This document shows positions 32,501 to 40,593 of a stretch of 64,000 nt of DNA, in pieces. Origin of the DNA: Rhodobacteraceae bacterium WFHF2C18 (GTDB lineage Bacteria > Pseudomonadota > Alphaproteobacteria > Rhodobacterales > Rhodobacteraceae); the NCBI GenBank assembly GCA_002166865.1, contig NHTQ01000002.1:620001-684000 (forward strand), given 5' to 3'. The notes beneath the pieces are model-generated. The model ran no database searches and was not told where the DNA came from. It saw only the letters and a list, made by a program, of their open reading frames with translations. A program made the position numbers and the translations under genes. Numbering within the stretch: position 1 is the stretch's first letter; the number at the start of each line of letters is the position of its first letter.

Positions 32501-34276
32501 TCATTCGGCCTCCGCGGCGTCCTCGAGGCGCAGTTGAACCGTCTGTCGGCCGCCCCACGTATTGCTGTCCAGCCGCCCGGCGAGATGGAAGCGCGCGCCG
32601 CCATGCGCCTCCAGCCGCGGGCCAAGCGCGCTGTCGAAGGCCCCGAAGCAGATGGCATCGAGGGAGCCGCCCACCCCATCCCCGAAGCGCAGCTTGAGAT
32701 GCGTCTCCCCCACCCGGCGGGCATGGATGATCTGCATGTCCGAGAAAACATAGCGCGGCGCCGGCGTGCCCGCGCCGAAGGGGCCGGCAGTATCGATCTG
32801 TTGCACCAACTCGACGCTTGCGGCCGCGGGCATCAAGAGCCCGTCGAGCCGAAGATCCGCTGGCCCGGCCGCGCCGGCGCCCTGACGCGCGAGCAACTCG
32901 GCCAGGCGGGTCATTGCCGCGTCGAGCCCCCCGCGCGGAACGGTGAGGCCCGCGGCCATCCGATGCCCGCCGCCCTTTGTCAGCAGTCCCTCAGCCGCCA
33001 GCCGCTGGACGCAGGCACCAAGATCCACACCGCCGACCGAGCGCCCCGAGCCCTTGCCCGTTTCCCCGTCGAGCCCGATGACGACCGCGGGGCGATTGGT
33101 GCGCTCCTTCAGGCGGCTCGCGACGATGCCCACCACGCCGGGGTGCCAGCCCTCGCCAGCGGCCCAGACCAATGGCGCCTCGAGCCCGCGCGCCTCGGCC
33201 TGGGCCAGCGCGGCGGCGCGCACCGACTCCTCGATTTCGCGCCGTTCGGTATTCAGCTGGTCTAGGCGTGCGGCCAGGGCCTGGGCCTCGGGCCAATCGT
33301 TCGTGGCCAGCAGCCGTGCCCCCAGGTCCGCCCGGCCGACCCGGCCGCCGGCATTCACCCGGGGGCCGAGGACGAAGCCCAGGTGATAGGCATTGGGCGC
33401 CTGGTCCAGGCGCGCGACATCGGACAAGGCCACGAGGCCAGGTCGCGCCCGCCGCGCCATGACCCGGAGTCCCTGCCGCACGAAGGCGCGGTTGACCCCC
33501 TTCAGCGGCGCCACGTCGGCCACCGTGGCCAGCGCCACAAGGTCGAGCAGGGCCATCAGATCGGGGCTTTCCCGGCCGGCCGCGCGAAGCTGGCGGCGGG
33601 CCTCGACCAGCATCAGGAAGACGACGGCCGCGGCGCAGAGGTGGCCCAGATCACCGCTTTCGTCCTGCCGGTTGGGGTTGACCACGGCCTGCGCGGGGGG
33701 CAGCGTCTCGCCGCCCAAGTGGTGATCGAGGACGAGCACATCGGCCCCTTGCGCGGCCGCGATGGCCTCGTGGCTGAGCGTTCCGCAGTCCACGCAGAGG
33801 ATCAGGTCGTGTTCGCGGGCAAGCTCGGCCATGGCCGGCGCGTTGGGGCCGTAGCCCTCGTCGATCCGGTCGGGGACGTAGAGGGTGGCGGGCCGTCCCA
33901 TCTGCCGCAGCCAGTCGATCAGCAGCGCCGCCGAGGCGCCCCCGTCCACGTCATAGTCGGCGAAGATGGCGATGCGCTCGCCCCGCTGCACGGCCGAGAC
34001 GAAACGCGCGGTCGCGCTTTCCATGTCGCGCAGGCCGCGCGGGTCGGGCAGAAGGTCGCGCAGTTGCGGGGCGAGATAGGCCTCGGCCTCCGCCGCGGGC
34101 ACGCCGAGCCGCGCGAGCGTCTGGCAAAGCGCCCGGGGCAGGCCGGTCTCCTGTGTCAGCGCTTCGGCCAGGCGGTCCACGTCGGGTGGGGGGCCGATCC
34201 AGCGCCGCCCGGTCACGGAACGCTCGACCCCCAGGAAGGCCGGCGGCACGGGGTCGTTGCGTGCCGGTGCGGTCAC
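32501..34276 (-). CDS. recJ: Single-stranded-DNA exonuclease RecJ
   Basis: A 591-residue 5'-3' ssDNA exonuclease of recombination and mismatch repair. DHH-family motifs are in order: FADYDVDGGASAALL (I), LILCVDCGTLSHEAI (II), VLVLDHHLGG (III), and later the DHHA1 motif TKGGGHRMAAGL. The C-terminal OB-like region (LKLRFGDGVGGSLDAICFG) binds DNA. The start is taken as GTG 34276, which overlaps the glpX stop in GTGA; a longer frame reads back through glpX and is not real. The length fits RecJ. It is transcribed with hom-glpX. Confidence 0.92.
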   Translation of the reverse strand: MTAPARNDPVPPAFLGVERSVTGRRWIGPPPDVDRLAEALTQETGLPRALCQTLARLGVPAAEAEAYLAPQLRDLLPDPRGLRDMESATARFVSAVQRGERIAIFADYDVDGGASAALLIDWLRQMGRPATLYVPDRIDEGYGPNAPAMAELAREHDLILCVDCGTLSHEAIAAAQGADVLVLDHHLGGETLPPAQAVVNPNRQDESGDLGHLCAAAVVFLMLVEARRQLRAAGRESPDLMALLDLVALATVADVAPLKGVNRAFVRQGLRVMARRARPGLVALSDVARLDQAPNAYHLGFVLGPRVNAGGRVGRADLGARLLATNDWPEAQALAARLDQLNTERREIEESVRAAALAQAEARGLEAPLVWAAGEGWHPGVVGIVASRLKERTNRPAVVIGLDGETGKGSGRSVGGVDLGACVQRLAAEGLLTKGGGHRMAAGLTVPRGGLDAAMTRLAELLARQGAGAAGPADLRLDGLLMPAAASVELVQQIDTAGPFGAGTPAPRYVFSDMQIIHARRVGETHLKLRFGDGVGGSLDAICFGAFDSALGPRLEAHGGARFHLAGRLDSNTWGGRQTVQLRLEDAAEAE

Positions 34277-35238
34277 TTCAGCGGATGGCGGTAGATCATG
34301 CGCCGCAACGAGCCGGTTTTCGAGCGCATGAGCACGGTTTCCGTCTCGACGTAGTCGGGGCGGCGCTTCACCCCTTCGACGATGGATCCGTCGGTCACGC
34401 CCGTCGCCGCGATGATCACCTGGTCGGTCACCATCTCGTCGCGGCTGTACACGCGGTCCAGATCGGTGATCCCGGCCTTTTCGGCGCGGGCTTTCTCGTC
34501 GTCGTTGCGGAACAGGAGCCGGCCCCACATCTGGCCGCCCATGCACTTGAGCGCGCTGGCCGCCAGCACCCCCTCGGGCGCGCCGCCGGCGCCCATGTAC
34601 ATGTCGATGCCGGTCAGCCGGGATTCGGCGCAGTGGATGACGCCGGCCACGTCCCCGTCGGTGATCATGTGGACGGCGGCTCCGGTTTGCCGGATGTCGG
34701 CGATCATGTCCTGGTGGCGCGGGCGTTCCAGCACGCAGACGGTGATTTCGTAGGGGGCGCACCCCTTGGCCTTGGCCAGGGCCTCGACCCGTTCGCGCGG
34801 GCTCATCTCCAACGAGACGACATCCTGGGGATAGTCCGGCCCGATGGCCAGCTTGTCCATGTAGACATCCGGCGCGTGCAGCAGCGTGCCGCGCGGGGCC
34901 ATCGCGATCACCGTGAGTGCATTGGGCATGGCCTTCGCCGTGAGCGTAGTGCCCTCCAGCGGGTCGAGCGCGATGTCCACGCCCGGTCCGTTGCCGGTGC
35001 CCACTTCTTCCCCGATGTAGAGCATGGGCGCCTCGTCGCGCTCACCCTCGCCGATCACCACAACACCCTGGATGTTGAGCATGTTGAGCTGGTCGCGCAT
35101 GGCGTTGACGGCGGCCTGATCGGCGGCCTTTTCGTCGCCGCGGCCGATCAGGTCGGTGCAGGCCAGGGCGGCGGCCTCGGACACGCGGGCAAGCCCGAGC
35201 GACAGCATGCGGTCATTGAAATCGACGGGGGCAGGCAT
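34273..35238 (-). CDS. glpX: Class II fructose-1,6-bisphosphatase GlpX
   Basis: A 321-residue metal-dependent phosphatase of gluconeogenesis (fructose 1,6-bisphosphate to fructose 6-phosphate). It has the lithium-sensitive phosphatase motifs VVIGEGERDEAPML and IALDPLEGTTLTAK, and GGAPEGVLAASALK of the GlpX family. ATG 35238 has AAGGAATT upstream. It lies between hom and recJ, tightly linked to recJ. Confidence 0.93.
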   Translation of the reverse strand: MPAPVDFNDRMLSLGLARVSEAAALACTDLIGRGDEKAADQAAVNAMRDQLNMLNIQGVVVIGEGERDEAPMLYIGEEVGTGNGPGVDIALDPLEGTTLTAKAMPNALTVIAMAPRGTLLHAPDVYMDKLAIGPDYPQDVVSLEMSPRERVEALAKAKGCAPYEITVCVLERPRHQDMIADIRQTGAAVHMITDGDVAGVIHCAESRLTGIDMYMGAGGAPEGVLAASALKCMGGQMWGRLLFRNDDEKARAEKAGITDLDRVYSRDEMVTDQVIIAATGVTDGSIVEGVKRRPDYVETETVLMRSKTGSLRRMIYRHPLK

Positions 35239-35306
35239 CGGCAATTCCTTATCTGCGAAACCGTGAGTAGGATTAACCGGCGGCGGTATCCGGCACAAGA
35301 TCGCGG

Positions 35307-36593
35307 TCAGACGGTCTCGATCCTGAGCGCCACCGGCGTGCCATCGACCACGTCCAGCCGGGACATGGCGGCAAGCGCGGAGTCCAGCGCGTTGCGCGTC
35401 GTCTTGTGCGTGACGATCAGGACCGGGGCGGTGCTGTCGTCGTGGCGATATTGCCGCATCCGGTCGATCGAGATGCCCGCCTCGCCCAGAACCGTCGCCA
35501 CCTTGGCCAGCGCACCGGGCTTGTCGTCGAGCGCCATGCGCAGGTAGAAGGGCGCCGGCGTTGCCGCCTTGGCCGGCCGCGCGTGGCTGAGCGTCGCCGC
35601 GGACTGACCGAAAGTGGACAGCCGCGTGCCGCGGGCGATGTCGATCACGTCGGCCATTACCGCGCTCGCGGTCGGGCCTTCGCCGGCACCGGGGCCACGC
35701 AGCACGACCTGTTCGACCATGTCGCCCTCCAGCACGCACATGTTGGTGCCGCCCTCCAGTTGTCCCAGCGGGCTGTTTTCCGGCACCAGGCACGGCGACA
35801 TGCGCTGCTCCAGCCCGCGGCCCGTCATCTGGCTGACGCCCAGAAGCTTGATGCGAAAGCCCATGTCGGCGGCGTGGCGGATGTCGGCTATGGTGATCTG
35901 CTCGATGCCCTCCAGTTCGACCGAGCCGAAATCCACCCGCGTGCCGAAGGCGACCGAGGCCAGCAGGGCAAGTTTGTGCCCCGCGTCGATGCCGCCCACG
36001 TCGAGCGTGGGATCGGCCTCGAGAAAGCCGAGGCTGTTGGCTTCGTCGAACACCGCCTCGTAGGGAAGCCCGGCGGATTGCATGCGCGTGAGGATGTAGT
36101 TGCAGGTGCCGTTCATCACGCCCATCACCCGGGTGACGTCATTGCCGGCCAGCCCTTCGGTGAGCGCTTTCACCACCGGGATGCCCCCGGCCACCGCGGC
36201 CTCGAAGCGGAGCACGCGGCCAGCGTCCTCGGCAGCCTCGGCTAGGGCCTGACCGTGGTGCGCCAGCATCGCCTTGTTTGCCGTGACCACGTCCTTGCCA
36301 GTGGCGATGGCGGCCTCGGTGGCCGCCTTGGCGGGGCCATCGCTGCCGCCCATGAGTTCCACGAAAACATCGATGTCGTCGCGCCGGGCCAGGGCGACGG
36401 GATCGTCCTCCCAGGTGTAGTCGTTCAGCGAAACGCCGCGGTCCTTGTCGCGGGTACGCGCCGAGACGGCCGTTATCGCCACGGGCCGGCCCGCCCGGGC
36501 GGCCAGCAGATTGGCCTTCTGGCGCACGATCTTGACCACACCGGCCCCCACCGTGCCCAAGCCGGCGATGCCTATGCGCAGGGGTTCTGTCAT
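35307..36593 (-). CDS. hom: Homoserine dehydrogenase
   Basis: A 428-residue enzyme reducing aspartate semialdehyde to homoserine in threonine and methionine synthesis. The NAD(P) fold is at the N-terminus (RIGIAGLGTVGAGVV), the catalytic region includes VVTANKAMLAHHG, GVMNGTCNYILTRM and GIDAGHKLALLASVAFG, and a C-terminal ACT domain (LDDKPGALAKVATVLGEAG) allows allosteric feedback, usually by threonine. ATG 36593 follows GGAGG. It is first in the hom-glpX-recJ run. Confidence 0.95.
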   Translation of the reverse strand: MTEPLRIGIAGLGTVGAGVVKIVRQKANLLAARAGRPVAITAVSARTRDKDRGVSLNDYTWEDDPVALARRDDIDVFVELMGGSDGPAKAATEAAIATGKDVVTANKAMLAHHGQALAEAAEDAGRVLRFEAAVAGGIPVVKALTEGLAGNDVTRVMGVMNGTCNYILTRMQSAGLPYEAVFDEANSLGFLEADPTLDVGGIDAGHKLALLASVAFGTRVDFGSVELEGIEQITIADIRHAADMGFRIKLLGVSQMTGRGLEQRMSPCLVPENSPLGQLEGGTNMCVLEGDMVEQVVLRGPGAGEGPTASAVMADVIDIARGTRLSTFGQSAATLSHARPAKAATPAPFYLRMALDDKPGALAKVATVLGEAGISIDRMRQYRHDDSTAPVLIVTHKTTRNALDSALAAMSRLDVVDGTPVALRIETV

Positions 36594-36683
36594 GGAGGCC
36601 TCCGATGCTGGATGTGCGTCAGGTCTGGAAGCGCGATGTAACCGCTTCGCCCCTGTCGTGCAACGCGGGTTTTGGGCACGGCC

Positions 36684-36971
36684 TCACTCCACACCGCGCC
36701 GGAGGCGGTCCTGCTCTGCCGGGTCGATGACCGAACCGCGCAGTTGTGCGGCGCGGGCGCGCAGGCGGGCGGCCCGCACGGCGAGCGCCCGGTTGCCGGG
36801 CTCCTGGACGCGCGGGGCGGAGACCTGTGCAGAGATCTGTTCGACGGGCACGAGATCGGGGTAGGGGGCGGCGCGGGCTTCGTCGCTGACCGTGGCCTCC
36901 AGCGCGGGAAACCGGGCGCAGCCCGCGAGGGCGGCTGTCATCGCGAGGACGAGGGCGAAGCGGCGGTGCAT
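36684..36971 (-). CDS. Small lipoprotein, unknown
   Basis: A 95-residue protein with a lipobox (LAMTAALAGC, Cys18). It is therefore exported and lipid-anchored. The C-terminal half is Ala/Arg-rich and probably helical (VRAARLRARAAQLRG). Similar short lipoproteins are common in Rhodobacteraceae but I cannot name a function. It is divergent from the TetR gene. Confidence 0.75.
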   Translation of the reverse strand: MHRRFALVLAMTAALAGCARFPALEATVSDEARAAPYPDLVPVEQISAQVSAPRVQEPGNRALAVRAARLRARAAQLRGSVIDPAEQDRLRRGVE

Positions 36972-37042
36972 GGCGGGCCATTCCTGGGGCGTCGGTCCGG
37001 TCCCTCATGCCACTGTTGGGCCGTTCAGGGCAAGCGGGGCTT

Positions 37043-37066
37043 TTATCTGAACATGCGTTCAGATAA
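37043..37066. promoter_or_regulatory. Perfect palindromic operator at the TetR gene start
   Basis: TTATCTGAAC-ATGC-GTTCAGATAA is a 10-bp perfect inverted repeat. An in-frame ATG (37053) lies in its centre, so either translation starts further in, at ATG 37077, or the operator covers the start codon. Confidence 0.75.
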
Positions 37067-37076
37067 GTTCGCGGGG

Positions 37077-37664
37077 ATGGCACGGACCCAGGGCTCCCAC
37101 GCCGGCATCACCGGCCCGAAAGTGCGCGAGGCGGCGCTGTCGCTTTTCGCGCGACACGGCTATGCTGCTGTTTCCATGAGACAAATCGCGGGCGAGGTCG
37201 GTGTGCAGGCGGGTGCGCTTTACAACTACACGCCCGACAAGCAGACCCTGCTGTTCGAATTGCTGAAGGGGCACATGACGGATCTGCTGGCGGCCTGGCG
37301 CGGGCAGGACGCGCCGGGGGACCCGGTTGCGGCGCTGGAGTGTTTTACCCGATTCCATATTCGGTTCCATTCCGAACGGCCCGAGGAGGTCTTTATCTCC
37401 TACATGGAGCTGCGCAATCTTGATCCGGATAATTTCGAGAAAATAGAGGATCTTAGACGGCAATATGAAGGTGCCCTGGAAGGTATCCTGCGGCGCGGGG
37501 TGGTGCAGGGCGCCTTCGACGTGGCAGAGCCGAAAATCGTTGCCATGGCGATCATCGCGATGTTGACCGGGGTCAATACCTGGTTCCGCGAAAGCGGACG
37601 GTTGAGCCTGCCCGAGGTCGAGGAGATCTATTGGCGCATGGTCCGCAAGGCGGTCATGGCCTGA
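37077..37664 (+). CDS. TetR-family transcriptional regulator
   Basis: 195 residues from ATG 37077; ATG 37053 would add eight residues but lies inside the operator. The HTH covers about residues 15-60 (VREAALSLFARHGYAAVSMRQIAGEVGV, written here as one region: VREAALSLF to GALYNYT). The C-terminal part resembles TetR_C regulators of acyl-CoA or fatty-acid genes (FISYMELRNLDPDNF), but the ligand is not certain. Autoregulation through the palindrome just upstream is likely. No obvious target operon follows; the downstream gene is convergent. Confidence 0.85.
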   Translation: MARTQGSHAGITGPKVREAALSLFARHGYAAVSMRQIAGEVGVQAGALYNYTPDKQTLLFELLKGHMTDLLAAWRGQDAPGDPVAALECFTRFHIRFHSERPEEVFISYMELRNLDPDNFEKIEDLRRQYEGALEGILRRGVVQGAFDVAEPKIVAMAIIAMLTGVNTWFRESGRLSLPEVEEIYWRMVRKAVMA

Positions 37665-37825
37665 AGAATACGGTATAGAGATCAGAAAACAAACACGAAA
37701 ATATCCACACGGACCGACGACGAAGGAGGCGGGTGGCGCCGCCGGGAGAGGCCGGCCCCATCGCGCCCGAGCGTAGCCGCGTCGGACGCGAGAGGCCGGT
37801 GGCGGCCCGAAGGAAAGACATCCGG

Positions 37826-37861
37826 AAAATCCGTACGTGTGGTACGAACCGTACGGATTTT
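37826..37861. terminator. Bidirectional terminator
   Basis: AAAATCCGTACG (37826-37837) pairs with CGTACGGATTTT (37850-37861), a perfect 12-bp stem with A and T runs on the two sides. It serves the TetR gene and the convergent pirin gene. Confidence 0.8.
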
Positions 37862-37906
37862 TCGTACAGATACGTGGATGGCTGGGCCAATAAGGTTGAA
37901 AAAGTC

Positions 37907-38827
37907 CTAATCCTGATCGGCCGCGGATCGGATGAAGCTGCCGTTCCGCAGTTCGGTCATGGCCGTGCGAAGCTCCTCTTGGGTGTTCATCACGATGGGT
38001 CCGTGCCAGGCGACCGGTTCGCGGATCGGCGCCCCCGAGACCAGCAGGAAACGCACGCCCGCGGGCCCGGCCTGAACCGTAACCGTGTCGCCGGTGCCGA
38101 AGCGGACCAGCGTCCTGTCGCCGGAGGGATCCCGCACGGTGACCTCGCGGCCCGCCACCTCTTTGTCCAGCAGGACGCCCGCGGGGCGGCTGGCATCGGC
38201 GAATGTGCCGGTGCCCTCGAAGACATAGGCGAAGGTGCGGCGGTAGGTGTCGATCCGGAAGCTTTTCTTCAGCCCCGGGGGGACGGTCACGTCAAGGTAC
38301 TGCGGATCCGCGGCGATGCCATCCACCGGACCGCGGCGCCCCCAGAAAGAGCCCACGATCACCCGGACGGTCGTGCCGTCGTCATCCGTGACCTCGGGGA
38401 TATCGGCCGATTTCACGTCCTGATAGCGGGGCGCGGTCATCTTGAGCGAGGAGGGCAGATTTGCCCAGAGCTGGAAGCCATGCATCTGGCCCCGGGCATT
38501 TCCCCTCGGCATCTCCTGGTGCAGGATGCCGGAGCCGGCCGTCATCCACTGTACGTCCCCCGCGGCCAGGGTGCCGGCGTTGCCCAAGCTGTCGCCATGC
38601 GCGACCGTGCCGGAGAGAACATAGGTGATCGTCTCGATGCCGCGGTGGGGATGCCAGGGGAAACCGCGGCTGTACTTGGCGGGGTCGTCGTTGCGAAAAT
38701 CGTCGAACAGCAGGAAGGGGTCGAGTTCGGAAGGATCCTGGAAGCCGAAGGCGCGGTGCAGGTGCACACCGGCCCCTTCGATGGCGGGGCGTGCGGGGCG
38801 GGTTTCGATCACGGGACGCAGGGACAT
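37907..38827 (-). CDS. Pirin-family cupin protein
   Basis: A 306-residue bicupin. The N-terminal cupin contains the metal-binding residues in WHPHRGIETITYVLSG and MTAGSGILHQEM. The C-terminal cupin (VTVPPGLKKSFRI) is also present. Bacterial pirins may act as quercetin dioxygenases or redox-sensing partners; the role here is open. ATG 38827 follows AAAGGAGGTG, a strong site. Confidence 0.9.
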   Translation of the reverse strand: MSLRPVIETRPARPAIEGAGVHLHRAFGFQDPSELDPFLLFDDFRNDDPAKYSRGFPWHPHRGIETITYVLSGTVAHGDSLGNAGTLAAGDVQWMTAGSGILHQEMPRGNARGQMHGFQLWANLPSSLKMTAPRYQDVKSADIPEVTDDDGTTVRVIVGSFWGRRGPVDGIAADPQYLDVTVPPGLKKSFRIDTYRRTFAYVFEGTGTFADASRPAGVLLDKEVAGREVTVRDPSGDRTLVRFGTGDTVTVQAGPAGVRFLLVSGAPIREPVAWHGPIVMNTQEELRTAMTELRNGSFIRSAADQD

Positions 38828-39024
38828 GGGGCGGCACCTCCTTTCCCGGTCAAGATAGGCAGGGCCCGGGGCGCGGGCGACAGGCGGCTCTGTTCGCCGG
38901 CGAACCGGCTGCGTGCGCTTTTGCAGGGGCATCCATCGGCGGCGCAAATCGGCGCGGGAACCGCGCGGAGCCTATCGCCTTTGACGGCGATCCGCGCTAT
39001 GGCCGGCGCAGCAGGAGGGCAGGA

Positions 39025-39495
39025 ATGAGCGAAGAGACATTGGCGATCGTGCGGGCCTCGGCGCCGCGGCGCGCCTTCGGACTGGGCACCGTGACGATCC
39101 TGGGGGGGTTGCTGGTCTACCTGGCGCTGACGCAGCCGCCGGCCAACCCGTTGTGGCAGGTGTTCCTGATCGGTCTGGGCGCGGGGGCGCTCTGGCTTGC
39201 GTGGCGGATGTGGCGGGCCACCGGCCAGGCGATCGAGCTGACCGAGACCGAGCTGCGCACCAGCGACGGCACCCGGATCGCGGAGGTCGCGCGGATCGAG
39301 TCCCTGGATCGCGGGTTCTTCGCGTTCAAGCCCTCGAACGGTTTCCTGCTGCGGCTGGAGGCGGAAGCGCCGGCGGCCTGGGCGCCGGGGCTGTGGTGGC
39401 GCCTGGGCCGCCGCGTCGGCGTGGGCGGCATGACGCCGGGGCCGCAGACCAGAGCCATGGCCGAGGTCATCTCGGCCATGATCGCGCGGCGTTAG
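39025..39495 (+). CDS. Membrane protein with two N-terminal segments, unknown
   Basis: A 156-residue protein. Two hydrophobic helices (GLGTVTILGGLLVYLAL and VFLIGLGAGALWLAWRMW) are followed by a cytoplasmic beta-rich region (IELTETELRTSDGTRIAEV) reminiscent of PH-like domains. ATG 39025 follows GGAGGG. Its last four bases overlap the end of the convergent Tad-like gene. Confidence 0.65.
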   Translation: MSEETLAIVRASAPRRAFGLGTVTILGGLLVYLALTQPPANPLWQVFLIGLGAGALWLAWRMWRATGQAIELTETELRTSDGTRIAEVARIESLDRGFFAFKPSNGFLLRLEAEAPAAWAPGLWWRLGRRVGVGGMTPGPQTRAMAEVISAMIARR

Positions 39496-40058
39496 GCGCA
39501 GTCCTCCCAGCACAGCTGCGGGGCGAAACGGATCGCGGTGAACTGCCGGGTCGAGACCACCGTGTCGTCGCTCAGGCCGACGGAAAAGACCGGGTCATAG
39601 GTCGAGCGGCTTTCCACCAGGATCACCTCCTCGCCGTCGCCCATGATGGGCAGGCTGTCATGGGCGCGGGCCACGTCGTTGTCGCGCAGGGCCTCGTAGG
39701 GGCCGGTGCCGCGCACCGCCGACCATTTGACCGAGTATTCATCGGAATCGGCGTCGTACTTGATGACCGAGACGCGGATCTGGTTGCTGGCGTCGTCGTT
39801 GGTGATCTCGTCGAAAAGGACCTTGGTGTTGTCCATGTAGGTCGCGTTCACCGAGGAGAGTTCGCGCGAGAACATGTCGGCCACGGTGTAGGTGGCTTTC
39901 TCGCGCACGCTCTGGAAGCGGTAGACCTCGAAGAACTCGTAGCCCCCCGCCAGCGCCCAGACGAGCAGCGGAAACATGATGACGGTTTCGACCATGATCT
40001 GCCCGCGGCAGTCGTCGCGGAAGCGGGCGAGGGCGGATTTCAGGCGCGGCCACAGCAT
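39492..40058 (-). CDS. TadE-like pilus assembly protein
   Basis: 188 residues with the TadE/TadG N-terminal signature: a charged leader, then GQIMVETVIMFPLLVWALAGGYEFFEVYR, where the Glu after the leader and the hydrophobic helix resemble pseudopilins (FLP system). The rest is extracytoplasmic. It is the third gene of the operon with the other Tad-like proteins. Confidence 0.75.
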   Translation of the reverse strand: MLWPRLKSALARFRDDCRGQIMVETVIMFPLLVWALAGGYEFFEVYRFQSVREKATYTVADMFSRELSSVNATYMDNTKVLFDEITNDDASNQIRVSVIKYDADSDEYSVKWSAVRGTGPYEALRDNDVARAHDSLPIMGDGEEVILVESRSTYDPVFSVGLSDDTVVSTRQFTAIRFAPQLCWEDCA

Positions 40059-40059
40059 G

Positions 40060-40593
40060 TCAAAGAGGCTCCTGCACGAAGGCGGTCATCGAGACGATGG
40101 CGGCCTGGCCGTTGGCGTCCTTGCTGAGCGCCGAGCCGAGGAATTCGTCGGGAAAGATCGGGTCGTAGCGCACGCAGGCGCGCAGCAGCATCAGTTCGTT
40201 CTGCTGGCCGGGGGTGAACTGGCGCACCGGCTTGCTGGGTTCGGCCTTGTCGGTGCAGTCGACGCTGCGGTCGAGGCTGTTGAAGGTGCGGATGTCGGCG
40301 GGCCGCATCTCGAGCTGGAGGTTGGTTTCGCACTCGAGGATGAACATCGCGTTGTCACAGACGAGCTGCTTGATCTCGTCGTGTTCCGGCGCGGTGCCGG
40401 TACCCAGGCGGACCTCGCGCACCGCCATGTCGAGGCCGCGTTCCAGCAGCGTGTGCCGCAGCGTGATGAAGCCCAGTTCGATCGCCATCATCATCACCGA
40501 CAGGAAGAGGGGGAAGACCAGCACGAATTCCACCGTGGCGGTGCCGGCCTCCTCGTGCCGGAAGCGCGCCAGATGTCGGAAGGCCCGGATCAT
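40060..40593 (-). CDS. TadE-like pilus assembly protein
   Basis: 177 residues from ATG 40593, which overlaps the TadG stop (ATGA). The N-terminal segment AGTATVEFVLVFPLFLSVMM is the TadE hallmark with a Glu at +5-like position. Four Cys follow, suggesting disulfides in the periplasm. It works with TadG in tight-adherence (Flp) pilus biogenesis. Confidence 0.8.
   Translation of the reverse strand: MIRAFRHLARFRHEEAGTATVEFVLVFPLFLSVMMMAIELGFITLRHTLLERGLDMAVREVRLGTGTAPEHDEIKQLVCDNAMFILECETNLQLEMRPADIRTFNSLDRSVDCTDKAEPSKPVRQFTPGQQNELMLLRACVRYDPIFPDEFLGSALSKDANGQAAIVSMTAFVQEPL

Noticed and set aside
32501..34762. RecJ frame extended to 753 residues
   Set aside because: The extra N-terminal part reads antisense-frame sequence through glpX; the GTG at 34276 overlapping the glpX stop is the sensible start.
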